Shown: positions 8,739 to 17,986, counted from the stretch's first letter. The stretch: DNA of 37,332 bases from Nocardia carnea (GCF_029868325.1 NZ_JARWNW010000264.1:1-37332); one strand, 5' to 3'. Numbers and translations are program-made. Notes: generated by a model not told the origin, from the sequence alone.

Positions 8739-9539
8739 CTACATATGCGAGCCACCGTCGACCCGGACTTCGGTACCGGTGACGAAATAGGCGTCCGGCG
8801 AGCCCAGCATGGCCACCACCGATGCGACCGCGTCCGGCCCGGCGAAGATCGCGCCACCGTCCAGCGGTAATGCGGGGGAGGCTTTGGCGAACATCCCGAG
8901 GTCCACGTCCGCGGGCAGCCCGGGACCGCTGCTCTGCTTGGCCGCGCCGGTGCCGTCGGTCATTCCGGAGGAGATCGACCCGGGCTGTACGGAATTGAAC
9001 CGGATCCCCTGCTTGCTGAACTCCAAGGCCAGTGCGTGGGTCATCGCCTGGATACCGCCCTTGGAGGCGGCGTAGGCCGACATATACGGATGGGCGAATG
9101 CCGCCGAGGTCGAGCTGAAGTTCACCACGGCCGGCCCCACGCCGCCCCGCAACGCGGCGATCGATTCCCGGGTCACCAAGAACGTGCCGATGAGGTTGAT
9201 GCGGACCACCTGTTCGAAATCGGCGAGGGTCGTCTGCTCGAAATGAGCGGAGCGGAGAATACCGGCCGCGTTGACGAGGGTGTCCAGGCCGCCGAGCCGC
9301 TGCACCGCCTCGGCGACACCCGCCCGCACCGACTCCTCGTCGGCGATATCCATCGTCACGGTGCTCAGTGCGGGGGAGTTCGCCTTCTCGGTGGTATCCC
9401 GCAGGCCGGCGTCGCTGATGTCCGCGGCCACCACCTGGCCGCCTTCCTCCAGGATGCGTAGTACGCAGGCCTGGCCGATACCCGACCCACCACCGGTGAT
9501 CAGTACCCGTCGGCCGGCGTACCGCTGGAGAACACCCAT
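8739..9539 (-). CDS. Short-chain dehydrogenase/reductase (classical SDR)
   Basis: A 266-residue NAD(P)-dependent oxidoreductase with the cofactor motif TGGGSGIG at residues 15-22, NAAG at 90-93, the catalytic serine region FSSTS around 141-145, and Tyr156/Lys160 in YAASK. Asp40 after the second strand (VVAADIS) suggests NAD(H) preference. ATG 9539 follows AGGAGC by about 8 nt; the longer open frame to 9830 is in a different context and not SDR-like. It probably interconverts an alcohol and a ketone in the same catabolic set as the KstD-like and Baeyer-Villiger enzymes, but it is transcribed alone from the degraded 9540-9994 region. Confidence 0.92.
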   Translation of the reverse strand: MGVLQRYAGRRVLITGGGSGIGQACVLRILEEGGQVVAADISDAGLRDTTEKANSPALSTVTMDIADEESVRAGVAEAVQRLGGLDTLVNAAGILRSAHFEQTTLADFEQVVRINLIGTFLVTRESIAALRGGVGPAVVNFSSTSAAFAHPYMSAYAASKGGIQAMTHALALEFSKQGIRFNSVQPGSISSGMTDGTGAAKQSSGPGLPADVDLGMFAKASPALPLDGGAIFAGPDAVASVVAMLGSPDAYFVTGTEVRVDGGSHM

Positions 9540-9994
9540 ATCGGTTTGCTCCTGTACTCGGGGGCGGAACTCACTGGCGGCACCGCCCGGACTGCCGAGG
9601 TTGGCACAGCCCGGCCCGGGCCCGGAAAGCGGGTTCCGCTCAGTGGGCGACCGGACTCGGCGCGCTCCTCGGCCGGTTCGTAACGCCAGGCGAATTCGTG
9701 GACGGAGGCGACGACATGATCGAGTTCTTCGGCGGTCGTCCCGTAGCCCATACGAGTGTCGACAGCGCGTACGGCAGCCCCGCAGTACCTCCAGGCAGGC
9801 GTTGGTTTCGGCATGGACGGACATTTCCATTCAGTGGAAAGACCACCGGGCGTAGTGCCTTCCTCGGGTCATGATCGAGATCGGTGTGGGAGCGTGTACT
9901 CGCGCTACCTGCTCACCGGCGACTCACGACTACTTCCGGTGCCGGGCGCCGGAAGAACCCGGAAATTGTTCATCGAATCGGATCGGCAGGCTAA
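9540..9994. other. Gene-poor stretch with a possible relic of a class V aminotransferase
   Basis: This 455-bp gap has no convincing intact gene. On the minus strand, about 9667-9775, one frame reads RMGYGTTAEELDHVVASV within a short segment. This resembles the C-terminal helix of NifS-like or kynureninase-like PLP enzymes, where a GTTxEEID-type motif is common. The flanking translation is not protein-like, so it may be a decayed gene end or chance. The promoters of the SDR gene (-) and of the 259-residue protein gene (+) must also lie here. Confidence 0.3.
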
Positions 9995-10774
9995 ATGTTC
10001 TCGGAACACGCGTTCTTCTCCTTCATCGATCTCACCGATCCCAGCGTGCATCGCGAATACAACGAATGGCATCAGCTCGACCACCGTCCGGAGAATCTGC
10101 TGCTACCGGGTGTCGCCTGGGGCGATCGGTGGGCGAGGCCCGCCGAATATGCCGCGCTGGACGGGGATTCGTCGCCGGAGCTCGCCGATGTCGACTACGT
10201 GGCGATGTATTGGTTCCGCCCGCCCTATGAGGAGAGTGTCGCGGCGTGGACCAAACTGGGCGAGGACTCCTTCCAATGGGGCCGGGGGCCGCAACTGCCC
10301 GGGGTCAGGCGCCCGCTGCTCGGGTTCTTCACACCGGTCAAGGGTTATGCGGCACCGCGCATCGGAGTGTCGGCCGAGGCCCTGCCCTTCCGGCCCAACC
10401 GTGGTCTACATCTGACCGTCACCCATTTCGGCGAACCGCACGGAGCCGATGTGCACGAGCAGTTCCGCTGGGACGATCGTATCGGGATTCCCGCGCTACT
10501 CGAATGCCCGGGAGTCGCGGGCGCGTGGACCTTCTCGCTGCATTCGATGCAGAAGCATCCCACCCTTCCCCTCGGTGCCGGCAACCGCGAATTCGCGCCG
10601 GGGTCGGTCCGTATCCGGATGCTGTACCTCGACGCTGACCCCGCCGACGTGACCCGTGCGGTGGTGGAGCTGGAACAGGATCTGACCGACGGCAGCGGTG
10701 CGACGCGACCGGTCGTCGGGGAAACGCTGTTCGACGGTCCGCTGCGGACGATCATTCCCTGGCAGGACTGGTAA
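9995..10774 (+). CDS. Conserved protein with EthD/DUF-type ferredoxin-like fold, function unknown
   Basis: A 259-residue soluble protein. Its start has the pattern FFSFIDLTDPSVHREYNEWH followed by LDHRPE and a GVAWGDRW segment. This is the W-H-x(n)-H-P-E...G...R layout seen in EthD-like and related dimeric alpha/beta-barrel proteins. A second half beginning LHLTVTHFGEP with WDDR and GVAGAWTFSL looks like a repeat of the fold. ATG 9995 has a weak GGCAGG site about 5 nt upstream. It appears monocistronic; the terpene synthase gene starts 125 bp later. Proteins of this fold often serve as accessory or isomerising factors beside oxygenases. No enzyme activity can be assigned. Confidence 0.7.
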   Translation: MFSEHAFFSFIDLTDPSVHREYNEWHQLDHRPENLLLPGVAWGDRWARPAEYAALDGDSSPELADVDYVAMYWFRPPYEESVAAWTKLGEDSFQWGRGPQLPGVRRPLLGFFTPVKGYAAPRIGVSAEALPFRPNRGLHLTVTHFGEPHGADVHEQFRWDDRIGIPALLECPGVAGAWTFSLHSMQKHPTLPLGAGNREFAPGSVRIRMLYLDADPADVTRAVVELEQDLTDGSGATRPVVGETLFDGPLRTIIPWQDW

Positions 10775-10899
10775 CCGGTCACCGGGACAGTCGGGCGCTC
10801 TCGCCTACCTCTCAGCTGGGGATGTGCTGGAACAGGGTGACAGTGACTCACCGGTGCACCACACTGAGAGGGTTTGGAATATGCGGGAGGAGAGTCGTC

Positions 10900-12033
10900 A
10901 TGGCTTCTCGGTACACAGCGGCGCTCGAGCGTGAGATCGCCGATATGCGAGCACAATACGAGGCCTGGGTGGCCAACGGTGAACCGTGGTCGCTGCGGGA
11001 GCTGTTCAGCACAGCGGATTGCGATATCGCAGAGTACTGCAGCGAGTTCCGTCCCAGCGAATTCGGTGCGCAGGCATGTGCCGAGGTCGAAAGCTACTGC
11101 CGGGCGCAGGGTATCTGGCTGGAACCCGGTGGCGCGCACTACAACAGCATGACGCCGTATCTGCATCCGGGTCCGGTCAGCGCGCAGCGGCTTACCGTGA
11201 TCGGCTTGTTCAACGCAATCCTGTTCTGGCTCAACGACACCGTGGGCCGGGAGAAGTACGGGCATCTACCGGAATCCGAACAAGGCCGGGCGCGTGCGGA
11301 ACTCGAGCGCCTGTGCCGCCTGCTGGAAACCCGGGAACCGCCCGCGGACCCGTCCCCGGTCGAAGCGGCGACGGTCGACTTCCTGTCGCAGGTAGGTGAG
11401 TTGGCGGATCCACGGTGGCTCGCCGAATTCCTCGTATCGACCGTGGCACATCTGCGCACCGCCATCCGGGACCAGAACGCCCGGGCCCGTGGCGATCTGC
11501 TGACCGTCGCGGAGTACATCGATCTGCGCGCGCAGGTGTCGGGGATGTATCCGGCCATCGCGCTGTGTGAGTTCGGCCGGGACAGTTACCTGGACGGGGA
11601 CCGGCTGGCGGGGGCGGGGCTGCTCGCGGACTTACGCCGATTACGCGTGCTCACTGCGGAAATCGGTGCCTTGATGAACGATATGTTTTCCTTCGAGAAG
11701 GAGTGCATTGCGGACCGGTCGGATTTCAACCTGATCCCGGTCTGCCTGCTCAACACGCCCGGCGCCACCTTGGCCGACGCGGTACGCGACGCCGGCACCG
11801 TGGTGCGCGACCGTATCACCGAGTTCCGGCAGCGCCACGATGCGCTGGCGGACCGCTGCCGCGAATCGGACCTTGCCGATACGGACCTCGCCGCGCAACT
11901 GGAAGTGCATCTTGCCGACCTCGCTTGTTGTGTCCAGGCGAGCTGGGTGTGGCAGCTGGTCACGACCCGGTACAAGGGAACGAGTATTTTCGCGGAGAAC
12001 ACCACCCCCATCCCGCCGGAGCGCGGCCGATGA
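10900..12033 (+). CDS. Class I terpene synthase family protein, divergent
   Basis: A 377-residue all-helical protein predicted to cyclise or bind a prenyl diphosphate. It has a perfect NSE/DTE metal motif NDMFSFEKE at residues 260-268 (Asn260, Ser264, Glu268) and the downstream RY pair at 357-358 that binds diphosphate. The aspartate-rich motif is non-canonical: NDTVGRE at 112-118, with Asn in place of the first Asp. The family is usually 330-380 residues long. ATG 10900 follows GGGAGGAGAG (10885-10894). The upstream gap has GGTGA-N7-TCACC at 10836-10852, which may be regulatory. No prenyltransferase gene lies nearby, so substrate supply is from elsewhere. The product is not predictable; activity is likely but the Asn substitution makes it less than certain. 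Confidence 0.85.
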   Translation: MASRYTAALEREIADMRAQYEAWVANGEPWSLRELFSTADCDIAEYCSEFRPSEFGAQACAEVESYCRAQGIWLEPGGAHYNSMTPYLHPGPVSAQRLTVIGLFNAILFWLNDTVGREKYGHLPESEQGRARAELERLCRLLETREPPADPSPVEAATVDFLSQVGELADPRWLAEFLVSTVAHLRTAIRDQNARARGDLLTVAEYIDLRAQVSGMYPAIALCEFGRDSYLDGDRLAGAGLLADLRRLRVLTAEIGALMNDMFSFEKECIADRSDFNLIPVCLLNTPGATLADAVRDAGTVVRDRITEFRQRHDALADRCRESDLADTDLAAQLEVHLADLACCVQASWVWQLVTTRYKGTSIFAENTTPIPPERGR

Positions 12034-12134
12034 GCAATGATGGTGATCATCGAGGGTAGCCACCCCACCTTTCGGTAGGCGTTGTTCCATGGCTGCGAAC
12101 GGGGCGGTGGCGGGCACAGCGGCGAAGGGGAGCG

Positions 12135-13421
12135 ATGGAGTCGGAGCACAGCGAACTGGTTCGAGCGTGGTCTGCGGCTCTCCATGCGACCAGTGGCTCC
12201 GCACCCTCCGATCCGAATATCTACCATCTGCTCAGCTGGCTGGTGCACGATCTCGCGCATGCGCTCACCACCACACCGTTCGATTTCGACGCCGGAGCCA
12301 GGGCGGGCGCCGCCCTGGCGGCCGCGGATCTGCCGGCACCCGATGTGGTGGCCACCTCGGTTCCGGTGTTGTGGTCGCTCGCGGGTTCGGACAGCGACCC
12401 CGAAACGATCCGGCGGATGGCGGTCCTGCTGGCCAAGCTCGGTGAAGGTTTCGGTATCCGCCGGCAGATGCTGTTCGCGCCGCCGGATGCTCCCGGCGAG
12501 GTCGCGCAACGGATGGACGAGCGTTTCCGGGTCGTTTTCGACAACGCGGCGGTGGCCATCGCCATCGGCGATACCAACGGTGTGCTGCTCAACGCCAACA
12601 AGGCACTCGCAGATATGATCGGCGTCCCTGCCGATGATCTACGCGGTATCTCGGTCTACGAATTCGCCCACCCCGAAGATCGGGACCGTATCCGCAGGCT
12701 CGTGTACGAACGTTTGGTTCCGCACAAGCAGGGCGCCGTGAAACTGGAACAGCAGATCGGGCGGGCCGACGGCAGCTACGGGTGGGCGTCGTTCTCCATC
12801 ACCTTCGTCGAGGGCCAGGTGGGCCATCCCGACTATCTGCTGGCCGTGGGGGAGGATGTCACCGAACAGCACCGGATGCGCGAGGAGTTGCACCGGCAGG
12901 CGCGCCACGACCTGCTGACCGGGCTGCCGAACCGGCGTCAACTGCTGGAATGGCTGGATTCGACGATTCGCGACGCGGGCCCGCAGGACCGGATCGGATT
13001 GTGTTTCGTGGACCTGGATCGGTTCAAATACATCAACGACCGGTACGGGCACGGCATCGGCGACAAGGTCCTCACCGCTGTCGCGCAGCGATTACACGAC
13101 AGTGTGGTGGAGTTCGATTGCCTGGTTGCGCGGATCGGCGGCGACGAGTTCGTGACACTGGTCCCGCCGCCTGTCGACGACGACCGGATGACTCAGGTGG
13201 CCGAACGGCTGCTGGGCGCCCTGTCCGATCCGGTGCTCATCGGCGGGCACCGGCTCAACGTGTCGGCAAGTATCGGAGCGGTGGTGACAACGGTCGAGGG
13301 CGGGCAGGCGGAGGCCTTGCTGGATGCCGCCGATACCGGGCTGTATCACGCCAAGAACAGTGGAAAGGCGCAGTGGGTGCTGCACACCATGCCCGTCGAG
13401 GAGGGTGCCGAACACACCTGA
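12135..13421 (+). CDS. PAS-GGDEF diguanylate cyclase
   Basis: A 428-residue signalling protein with three parts: an N-terminal helical domain of about 125 residues I do not recognise, a PAS sensor domain at about 130-245 (FRVVFDNAAVAIAIGD to AVGEDVTEQHRM), and a GGDEF domain at about 255-420. The active motif GGDEF is intact at 335-339, and the DLDRFKYINDRYGH segment supplies metal and GTP contacts, so it should make cyclic di-GMP. The inhibitory I-site RxxD is replaced by EFDC at 326-329, so feedback inhibition by that route is not expected. There is no EAL domain and no membrane segment. ATG 12135 follows AGGGGAG. It lies 101 bp behind the terpene synthase gene and may be co-transcribed with it. 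Confidence 0.94.
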   Translation: MESEHSELVRAWSAALHATSGSAPSDPNIYHLLSWLVHDLAHALTTTPFDFDAGARAGAALAAADLPAPDVVATSVPVLWSLAGSDSDPETIRRMAVLLAKLGEGFGIRRQMLFAPPDAPGEVAQRMDERFRVVFDNAAVAIAIGDTNGVLLNANKALADMIGVPADDLRGISVYEFAHPEDRDRIRRLVYERLVPHKQGAVKLEQQIGRADGSYGWASFSITFVEGQVGHPDYLLAVGEDVTEQHRMREELHRQARHDLLTGLPNRRQLLEWLDSTIRDAGPQDRIGLCFVDLDRFKYINDRYGHGIGDKVLTAVAQRLHDSVVEFDCLVARIGGDEFVTLVPPPVDDDRMTQVAERLLGALSDPVLIGGHRLNVSASIGAVVTTVEGGQAEALLDAADTGLYHAKNSGKAQWVLHTMPVEEGAEHT

Positions 13422-13431
13422 CCCGACGAGA

Positions 13432-13462
13432 AAGGCTCCGCACCTGTGAGGTGCGGAGCCTT
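13432..13462. terminator. Bidirectional stem-loop terminator
   Basis: AAGGCTCCGCACC (13432-13444) pairs perfectly with 13450-13462 around loop TGTGA, a 13-bp stem between the convergent diguanylate cyclase and cold-shock genes. Confidence 0.88.
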
Positions 13463-13475
13463 CGAGTCACACGAA

Positions 13476-13679
13476 TCAGATCGTGCGGACGTCCTGAGCC
13501 TGGGGGCCCTTCTGGCCCTGGCCGATCTCGAACTCTACCCGCTGACCCTCTTCGAGAGTTTTGAAGCCCGAGCCACCGATGGCCGAGTAATGCACGAAGA
13601 CGTCAGGGCCGCCTCCGTCTTGGGCGATGAAGCCGAAGCCCTTCTCGCCGTTGAACCATTTCACGCTGCCTTGCGCCAT
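13476..13679 (-). CDS. cspA: CspA-family cold-shock protein
   Basis: A 67-residue single cold-shock domain that binds single-stranded RNA/DNA and melts mRNA structure. It has RNP1 KGFGFI at about residues 13-18 and RNP2 DVFVHY at about 26-31, with the usual KWFN start (residues 7-10) and family-typical length. The strand upstream of ATG 13679 is AT-rich (GTATTAAAGC), which fits a lightly structured 5' leader, and the next upstream gene on this strand ends at 13896, leaving a 216-bp leader and promoter space. The gene is likely core genome. The symbol is given for the family; which csp paralogue it is cannot be told. Confidence 0.96.
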   Translation of the reverse strand: MAQGSVKWFNGEKGFGFIAQDGGGPDVFVHYSAIGGSGFKTLEEGQRVEFEIGQGQKGPQAQDVRTI

Positions 13680-13895
13680 GCTTTAATACTTCATTCCTGT
13701 AGATGAGCCGCACAGATCACTTCGATTAGCGCAGTCTCGGTGAGTCAGTATGGCACACGCACGACTGATTCGTCGAGGGGGGTTACTTCAGGTGCGCACG
13801 GCACAGTCTCCCGTTGCGATCCCGGTGGTCCGGGCCCGGCTGTGAACAACGAAAGACGGTGGCGGGCAGGTAGTCTGGAGAGTGTTCGGCTACTC

Positions 13896-14030
13896 TCAGC
13901 GACGTTTGGGGTCGAACGTGGACTCGACATCGGATTTCGCGACAGCCTTGGCCTTCTTTTCCGCACGCTTTTCCTTCAGCGTTTTTCCGGATTTCTTGGT
14001 GGCGCCGCCACGGGGAGATTTATCGGACAT
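13896..14030 (-). CDS. 44-residue lysine/arginine-rich actinobacterial protein
   Basis: A short frame encoding MSDKSPRGGATKKSGKTLKE followed by a Lys/Arg/Glu/Ala-rich helix and ending FDPKRR. It resembles the tiny, very basic MSDKSPR...KKSGKSLKEKRAEK proteins found widely in mycobacteria and relatives, whose function is unknown. AAGGA lies 6 nt before ATG 14030; ATG 14033 directly precedes it in frame and is too close to the site. The charge suggests nucleic-acid or ribosome contact, which is inference. It sits between the ABC-F gene and the cold-shock gene on the same strand. Confidence 0.8.
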   Translation of the reverse strand: MSDKSPRGGATKKSGKTLKEKRAEKKAKAVAKSDVESTFDPKRR

Positions 14031-14111
14031 CATTGTCCTTCGTTTCGCCGGACCTGAGCGGTCCCGTTGCCTCCACCGTACGCGACGCCGCCGGATACGG
14101 TGCGGAAACAG

Positions 14112-14139
14112 CCCGGCGCCGCACGGCTCCGGTGCCGGG
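14112..14139 (-). terminator. Probable terminator of the ABC-F gene
   Basis: CCCGGCGCCG (14112-14121) pairs with CGGTGCCGGG (14130-14139) with one mismatch and an 8-nt loop, directly after the ABC-F stop codon at 14141. Confidence 0.5.
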
Positions 14140-14140
14140 G

Positions 14141-15781
14141 CTATTCCTCGGTGAGCCGGCCCGCCGTGATATGCCAGCGGCGGGTCGCATGCACGGAATC
14201 CAGCATCCGGCGGTCATGGGTGACCAGCAGCAGCGTGCCGGTGAAGGAATCGACCGCCTGCTCGAGCTGTTCGATGGCCGGAAGATCGAGGTGGTTGGTC
14301 GGTTCGTCGAGAACGAGCAGGTTCACGCCGCGCGCCTGCAGCAGGGCCAGCGCGGCGCGGGTGCGTTCGCCGGGGGAGAGGGTGCCGCAGGCGCGGGTGA
14401 CGTGCGGTCCGCGCAACCCGAACTTCGCCAGCAGCGTCCGGACGTCGGCATCCGGCCAGTCGGGGACGGCCGCCCCGAAGGTCGTAGCCAGCGTCCCGGC
14501 ACCCCGGAACAAGCCGCGGGCCTGGTCGACCTCCCCGATCTGCACCCCCGAGCCGAGCGTGGCCGTGCCGGTATCGGGGACGAGCTTGCCGAGCAGCAGG
14601 GCGAGCAGGGTCGATTTACCGGAGCCGTTCGCGCCGGTCAGCACGATGCGATCGGCCCAGTCGATCTGGGTGGTGACGGGCCCGAGCGTGAAATCACCGC
14701 GGGTGACGGTGGCATTGCTCGCCGTCGCGACCACCGAACCGCTGCGCGGTGCCGCCGCGATTTCCATCCGCAGCTCCCATTCCTTGCGCGGTTCTTCCAC
14801 CACCTCGAGCCGTTCGATGCGGCGCTGCGTCTGCCTGGCCTTGGCGGCCTGTTTCTCGGTGGATTCGGCGCGGGTCTTGCGCGTGACCTTGTCGGAATCG
14901 TTCTTGCTCTTGCGGCGCGCATTGCGGACACCGTGCTCGAGCCAGTTGCGCTGCATCCGCGCCCTGGCCTCCAAAGCGGCTTTGGTATCGGCGAATTCGT
15001 CGTACGCCTCGCGGGCGTGCCGGCGCGCGATCTCGCGTTCGGTCAGGTAGGAGTCGTAGCCGCCGTCGTAGAAGTTGATCTGCTGCTGGGCGAGATCCAG
15101 TTCGAGAACCGCGGTCACCGAGCGGGTCAGGAATTCACGGTCGTGGCTGATGATCATCAGCGGCACCCGGACACCGGTGACGAACCGTTCGAGCCGGTCG
15201 AGACCGTCGAGGTCGAGATCGTTGGTGGGTTCGTCGAGCAGCAGGATATCGAAGCGCGACAACAGAACCGCCGCGAGACCGGCGCGGGCGGCCTGCCCAC
15301 CGGACAACCCCGTCATCGGGGTGGCCAGTCCGCCCGCGAGGCCGTCGGTGAGGCCGAGATCGGCGGCGACCTCCGCGGCGCGCTGTTCGAAATCGGCGCC
15401 GCCGAGGGCGAGCCAGTGGTCGAGAGCGGGGGAGTAGTCGTCGTCTCCTCCGTCGGCGAGTCGTTCGGCGGCGGCGTCCATGACCCGCTGGGCGTGGGCG
15501 ACACCGGTCCGGCGGGCGAGGTAGCCGAGCACGGATTCGCCCGGGGTGCGCTCGGGTTCCTGCGCCAGGTAGCCGACGGTCGCGTCGGGCGGGCTGAGGG
15601 TGATACGGCCCTGCTCCGGGGCGCCGTCGGCGAGCATGCGCAGCAGCGTCGACTTACCGGCGCCGTTGACGCCGACCAGCCCGATCACATCGCCGGGAGC
15701 GAGAGTCAGATCGAGGCCGGCGAACAGGGTGCGTTCGGCGTGCCCGGCCGAGAGACCACTGGCCTGCAATGTTGCGCTCAC
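14141..15781 (-). CDS. ABC-F family ATPase (ribosome-associated or antibiotic-resistance type)
   Basis: A 546-residue soluble protein with two nucleotide-binding domains in tandem and no membrane segments. The first has Walker A GVNGAGKST (37-45), signature LSGGQ (159-163) and Walker B LLLDEP (180-185). The second has Walker A GANGSGKST (383-391), signature LSPGE (468-472) and LVLDEP (489-494). The 245-335 linker is helical and rich in Arg and Lys, the part that enters the ribosomal E site in ABC-F proteins. The family includes translation factors such as EttA and target-protection resistance proteins. Sequence alone does not decide which. Length and domain layout fit the mycobacterial Rv1473-like group. 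It is transcribed alone, between two hairpin/short gaps. Confidence 0.93.
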   Translation of the reverse strand: MSATLQASGLSAGHAERTLFAGLDLTLAPGDVIGLVGVNGAGKSTLLRMLADGAPEQGRITLSPPDATVGYLAQEPERTPGESVLGYLARRTGVAHAQRVMDAAAERLADGGDDDYSPALDHWLALGGADFEQRAAEVAADLGLTDGLAGGLATPMTGLSGGQAARAGLAAVLLSRFDILLLDEPTNDLDLDGLDRLERFVTGVRVPLMIISHDREFLTRSVTAVLELDLAQQQINFYDGGYDSYLTEREIARRHAREAYDEFADTKAALEARARMQRNWLEHGVRNARRKSKNDSDKVTRKTRAESTEKQAAKARQTQRRIERLEVVEEPRKEWELRMEIAAAPRSGSVVATASNATVTRGDFTLGPVTTQIDWADRIVLTGANGSGKSTLLALLLGKLVPDTGTATLGSGVQIGEVDQARGLFRGAGTLATTFGAAVPDWPDADVRTLLAKFGLRGPHVTRACGTLSPGERTRAALALLQARGVNLLVLDEPTNHLDLPAIEQLEQAVDSFTGTLLLVTHDRRMLDSVHATRRWHITAGRLTEE

Positions 15782-15877
15782 CGCGCATATTCTGCCCGGA
15801 CCGGCGGCAACGCGCGGATCCGGCCGTCCGGTACCGGCCCGGTTGTGGGTGTAGCGGCTCCGAGCTCCGGCAAAGGC

Positions 15878-17986
15878 TCAGGGCCCCGGGGTGCCGGTCA
15901 ACACTGTGTCGGCGGTGATGGGAAGCGCGCGCACCCGGACCCCGGTTGCGTGATGGACCGCATTGGCGACCGCGGCGGCGGCGCCGACGATCCCGATCTC
16001 GCCCGCACCGCGCGAACCCATCGGGTTGGTGTGCTCGTCCACTTCGTCCAGCCAGATCGCGTCGATGTCCTGGACGTCGGCGTGCGCGCTGATGTGGTAG
16101 GACGCCAGGTCGTGAGTGACGATATGGCCGAACCGGTGGTCGCGCACACTGTCCTCGTGCAGGGCCCCGGAGACCCCCATCGTCATACCGCCGATCAGCT
16201 GGGAACGCAGGGTGCGCGGGTTGATCGCCCGCCCGATCGAGAAAACCCCGAGCATACGCGGGATGCGGATCTCACCGGTGTCGCGATGGACCCGGGCTTC
16301 GACGAAGTGGGCGCCGAAGGAGTGCAGGGCGTACTTCTCGGCGTCGGGATTCTCCGCCGCCTGTGCGCTGCTGTGCGCACCGGCCGCAGGGGTGTCGCCG
16401 TGCTCGCGCCGGAAGGTCCGGGCCGCGGCGACCACGGCCGAACCCCACGAGCCGATGCCGGTGGACCCGCCGGCGACGCTGGCTTGGGGTAGGTCGGTGT
16501 CACCGATGCGTAACCGCACGGCGGTGGGTTCGCAACCGAGGGCGTCGGCGGCGATCTGGGTCAGTGCGGTCCAGGTACCCGTACCGATATCGGCGGCCCC
16601 GATATCGACGGTGTAGTGCTCGTCGCCGCCGAACTCGATCCGGGCGGTGTTACCGGGCATCGCCATCGCGGGGTACGTGGCTGCGGCGACCCCCGTCCCG
16701 ACCAGCCAGTCGCCGTCGATGCGTGCGCGCGGAGCGGGGTCGCGCCCGGACCAGCCGAAACGTTCGGCGCCGGTGCGGAGACATTCGACGAGATGCCGTC
16801 CCGACCACGGCCGGCCGGTCTCCGGATCGGTTTCCGGCTCATTGCGGATCCGCAGTTCGATCGGATCGATACCGCAGGCCACGGCGAGTTCGTCCATCGC
16901 CGATTCGCCGGCGTACATACCGGGGCATTCGCCCGGCGCGCGCATCCAGAACGGCACCGGCACATCCAGCGCGACCAGGCGATGGGAGGTCCGCCGGTTC
17001 GGCGTGGCGTACATCGTGCGGGAGGAAACCGCCGTCTGCTCGGCGAATTCCTTGACCCGGGAAGTCGTCTCGACCACCTCGTGCGACAGCGCGGTCAGCC
17101 GGCCGTCGCGATCCGCGCCCAGCCGGATTCGCTGCACGGTCGGCGTGCGGTAGCCGACCAGCGCGAACATCTGCTGCCGGGTGAGCGTGAATTTCACCGG
17201 CCGCCCCGGGCACCGCCGGGCAGCCAGCAGCGCGAGCACATTGTGGGCGTGGGGCGCCCCCTTGGAACCGAAGCCGCCGCCGACATGCGGCGCCACCACC
17301 CGCAACTGAGAGGGGTCGAGACCGAACAGCGGTGCCAGCGTCGACCGGACGGTGTGCACGCCCTGCGTGGAGTCGTACAGCGTGACCTCGGGCCGGCCCG
17401 CGGATTCGTCCCAGAGCGCGATACAGGCGTGCGGTTCCATCGGATTGTTGTGCTCGGCGGGCGTGGTGTAGGTCCGGTCGATACACACCTCCGCCGCGGC
17501 GAGTCCCGCTTCGACGTCACCGTCCTCGGTATCGGTCGGGAAGGTGGGGTTCACCTGCTCGGGTGCGTAGCGGCCGGGGTCGTCGGCGCGCAGTTCGGTG
17601 TGATGCGGTTCGGTCTCGTAGTCGACCCGCACCAGGCTCGCGCCGTGCCGTGCGGTTTCGGCGCTCTCGGCGAGTACCGCGCCGATCAGTTGTCCGCGGA
17701 AGTGCACGCGGTCGTCCTGCAGGATGCTCAGTTCGCCGTCGGCGGGTTCGGCGAGCGCGGGGGCGTCGAATACGGTCAGCGCCGCGACCACTTCCGGGAG
17801 CCGCAGTGCCTCGCCGGTATCCATGGCATTCACCCGGCCCCGGGCCACGGTGGCCTGGACGGGATGCAGATACAGGGGATCGTCCACAGGATGTTCGACG
17901 GCATACGGCGCCGTACCGGTGACCTTGGCGTGGCCGTCCAGCCTGGTCAGCGGCGTGCCCATCGAATCGGCCGGAATCAGTGTCAT
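15878..17986 (-). CDS. Molybdenum hydroxylase, molybdopterin-binding large subunit
   Basis: A 702-residue xanthine-dehydrogenase-family catalytic subunit that binds the molybdenum cofactor and hydroxylates an aldehyde or N-heterocycle with water. Landmarks are [11 protein letters not shown] at the N-terminus, VGGGFGSKG, the [14 protein letters not shown] segment, GTGTWT and the C-terminal GSRGAGEIG, where Glu663 is the expected base. Its size fits three-polypeptide enzymes such as PaoABC rather than fused xanthine dehydrogenases. ATG 17986 overlaps the stop of the FAD subunit gene by 4 nt (ATGA). The longer frame to 18169 is rejected as it runs through that gene. It is the last gene of the four-gene operon. 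The substrate is unknown. Confidence 0.93.
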   Translation of the reverse strand: MTLIPADSMGTPLTRLDGHAKVTGTAPYAVEHPVDDPLYLHPVQATVARGRVNAMDTGEALRLPEVVAALTVFDAPALAEPADGELSILQDDRVHFRGQLIGAVLAESAETARHGASLVRVDYETEPHHTELRADDPGRYAPEQVNPTFPTDTEDGDVEAGLAAAEVCIDRTYTTPAEHNNPMEPHACIALWDESAGRPEVTLYDSTQGVHTVRSTLAPLFGLDPSQLRVVAPHVGGGFGSKGAPHAHNVLALLAARRCPGRPVKFTLTRQQMFALVGYRTPTVQRIRLGADRDGRLTALSHEVVETTSRVKEFAEQTAVSSRTMYATPNRRTSHRLVALDVPVPFWMRAPGECPGMYAGESAMDELAVACGIDPIELRIRNEPETDPETGRPWSGRHLVECLRTGAERFGWSGRDPAPRARIDGDWLVGTGVAAATYPAMAMPGNTARIEFGGDEHYTVDIGAADIGTGTWTALTQIAADALGCEPTAVRLRIGDTDLPQASVAGGSTGIGSWGSAVVAAARTFRREHGDTPAAGAHSSAQAAENPDAEKYALHSFGAHFVEARVHRDTGEIRIPRMLGVFSIGRAINPRTLRSQLIGGMTMGVSGALHEDSVRDHRFGHIVTHDLASYHISAHADVQDIDAIWLDEVDEHTNPMGSRGAGEIGIVGAAAAVANAVHHATGVRVRALPITADTVLTGTPGP

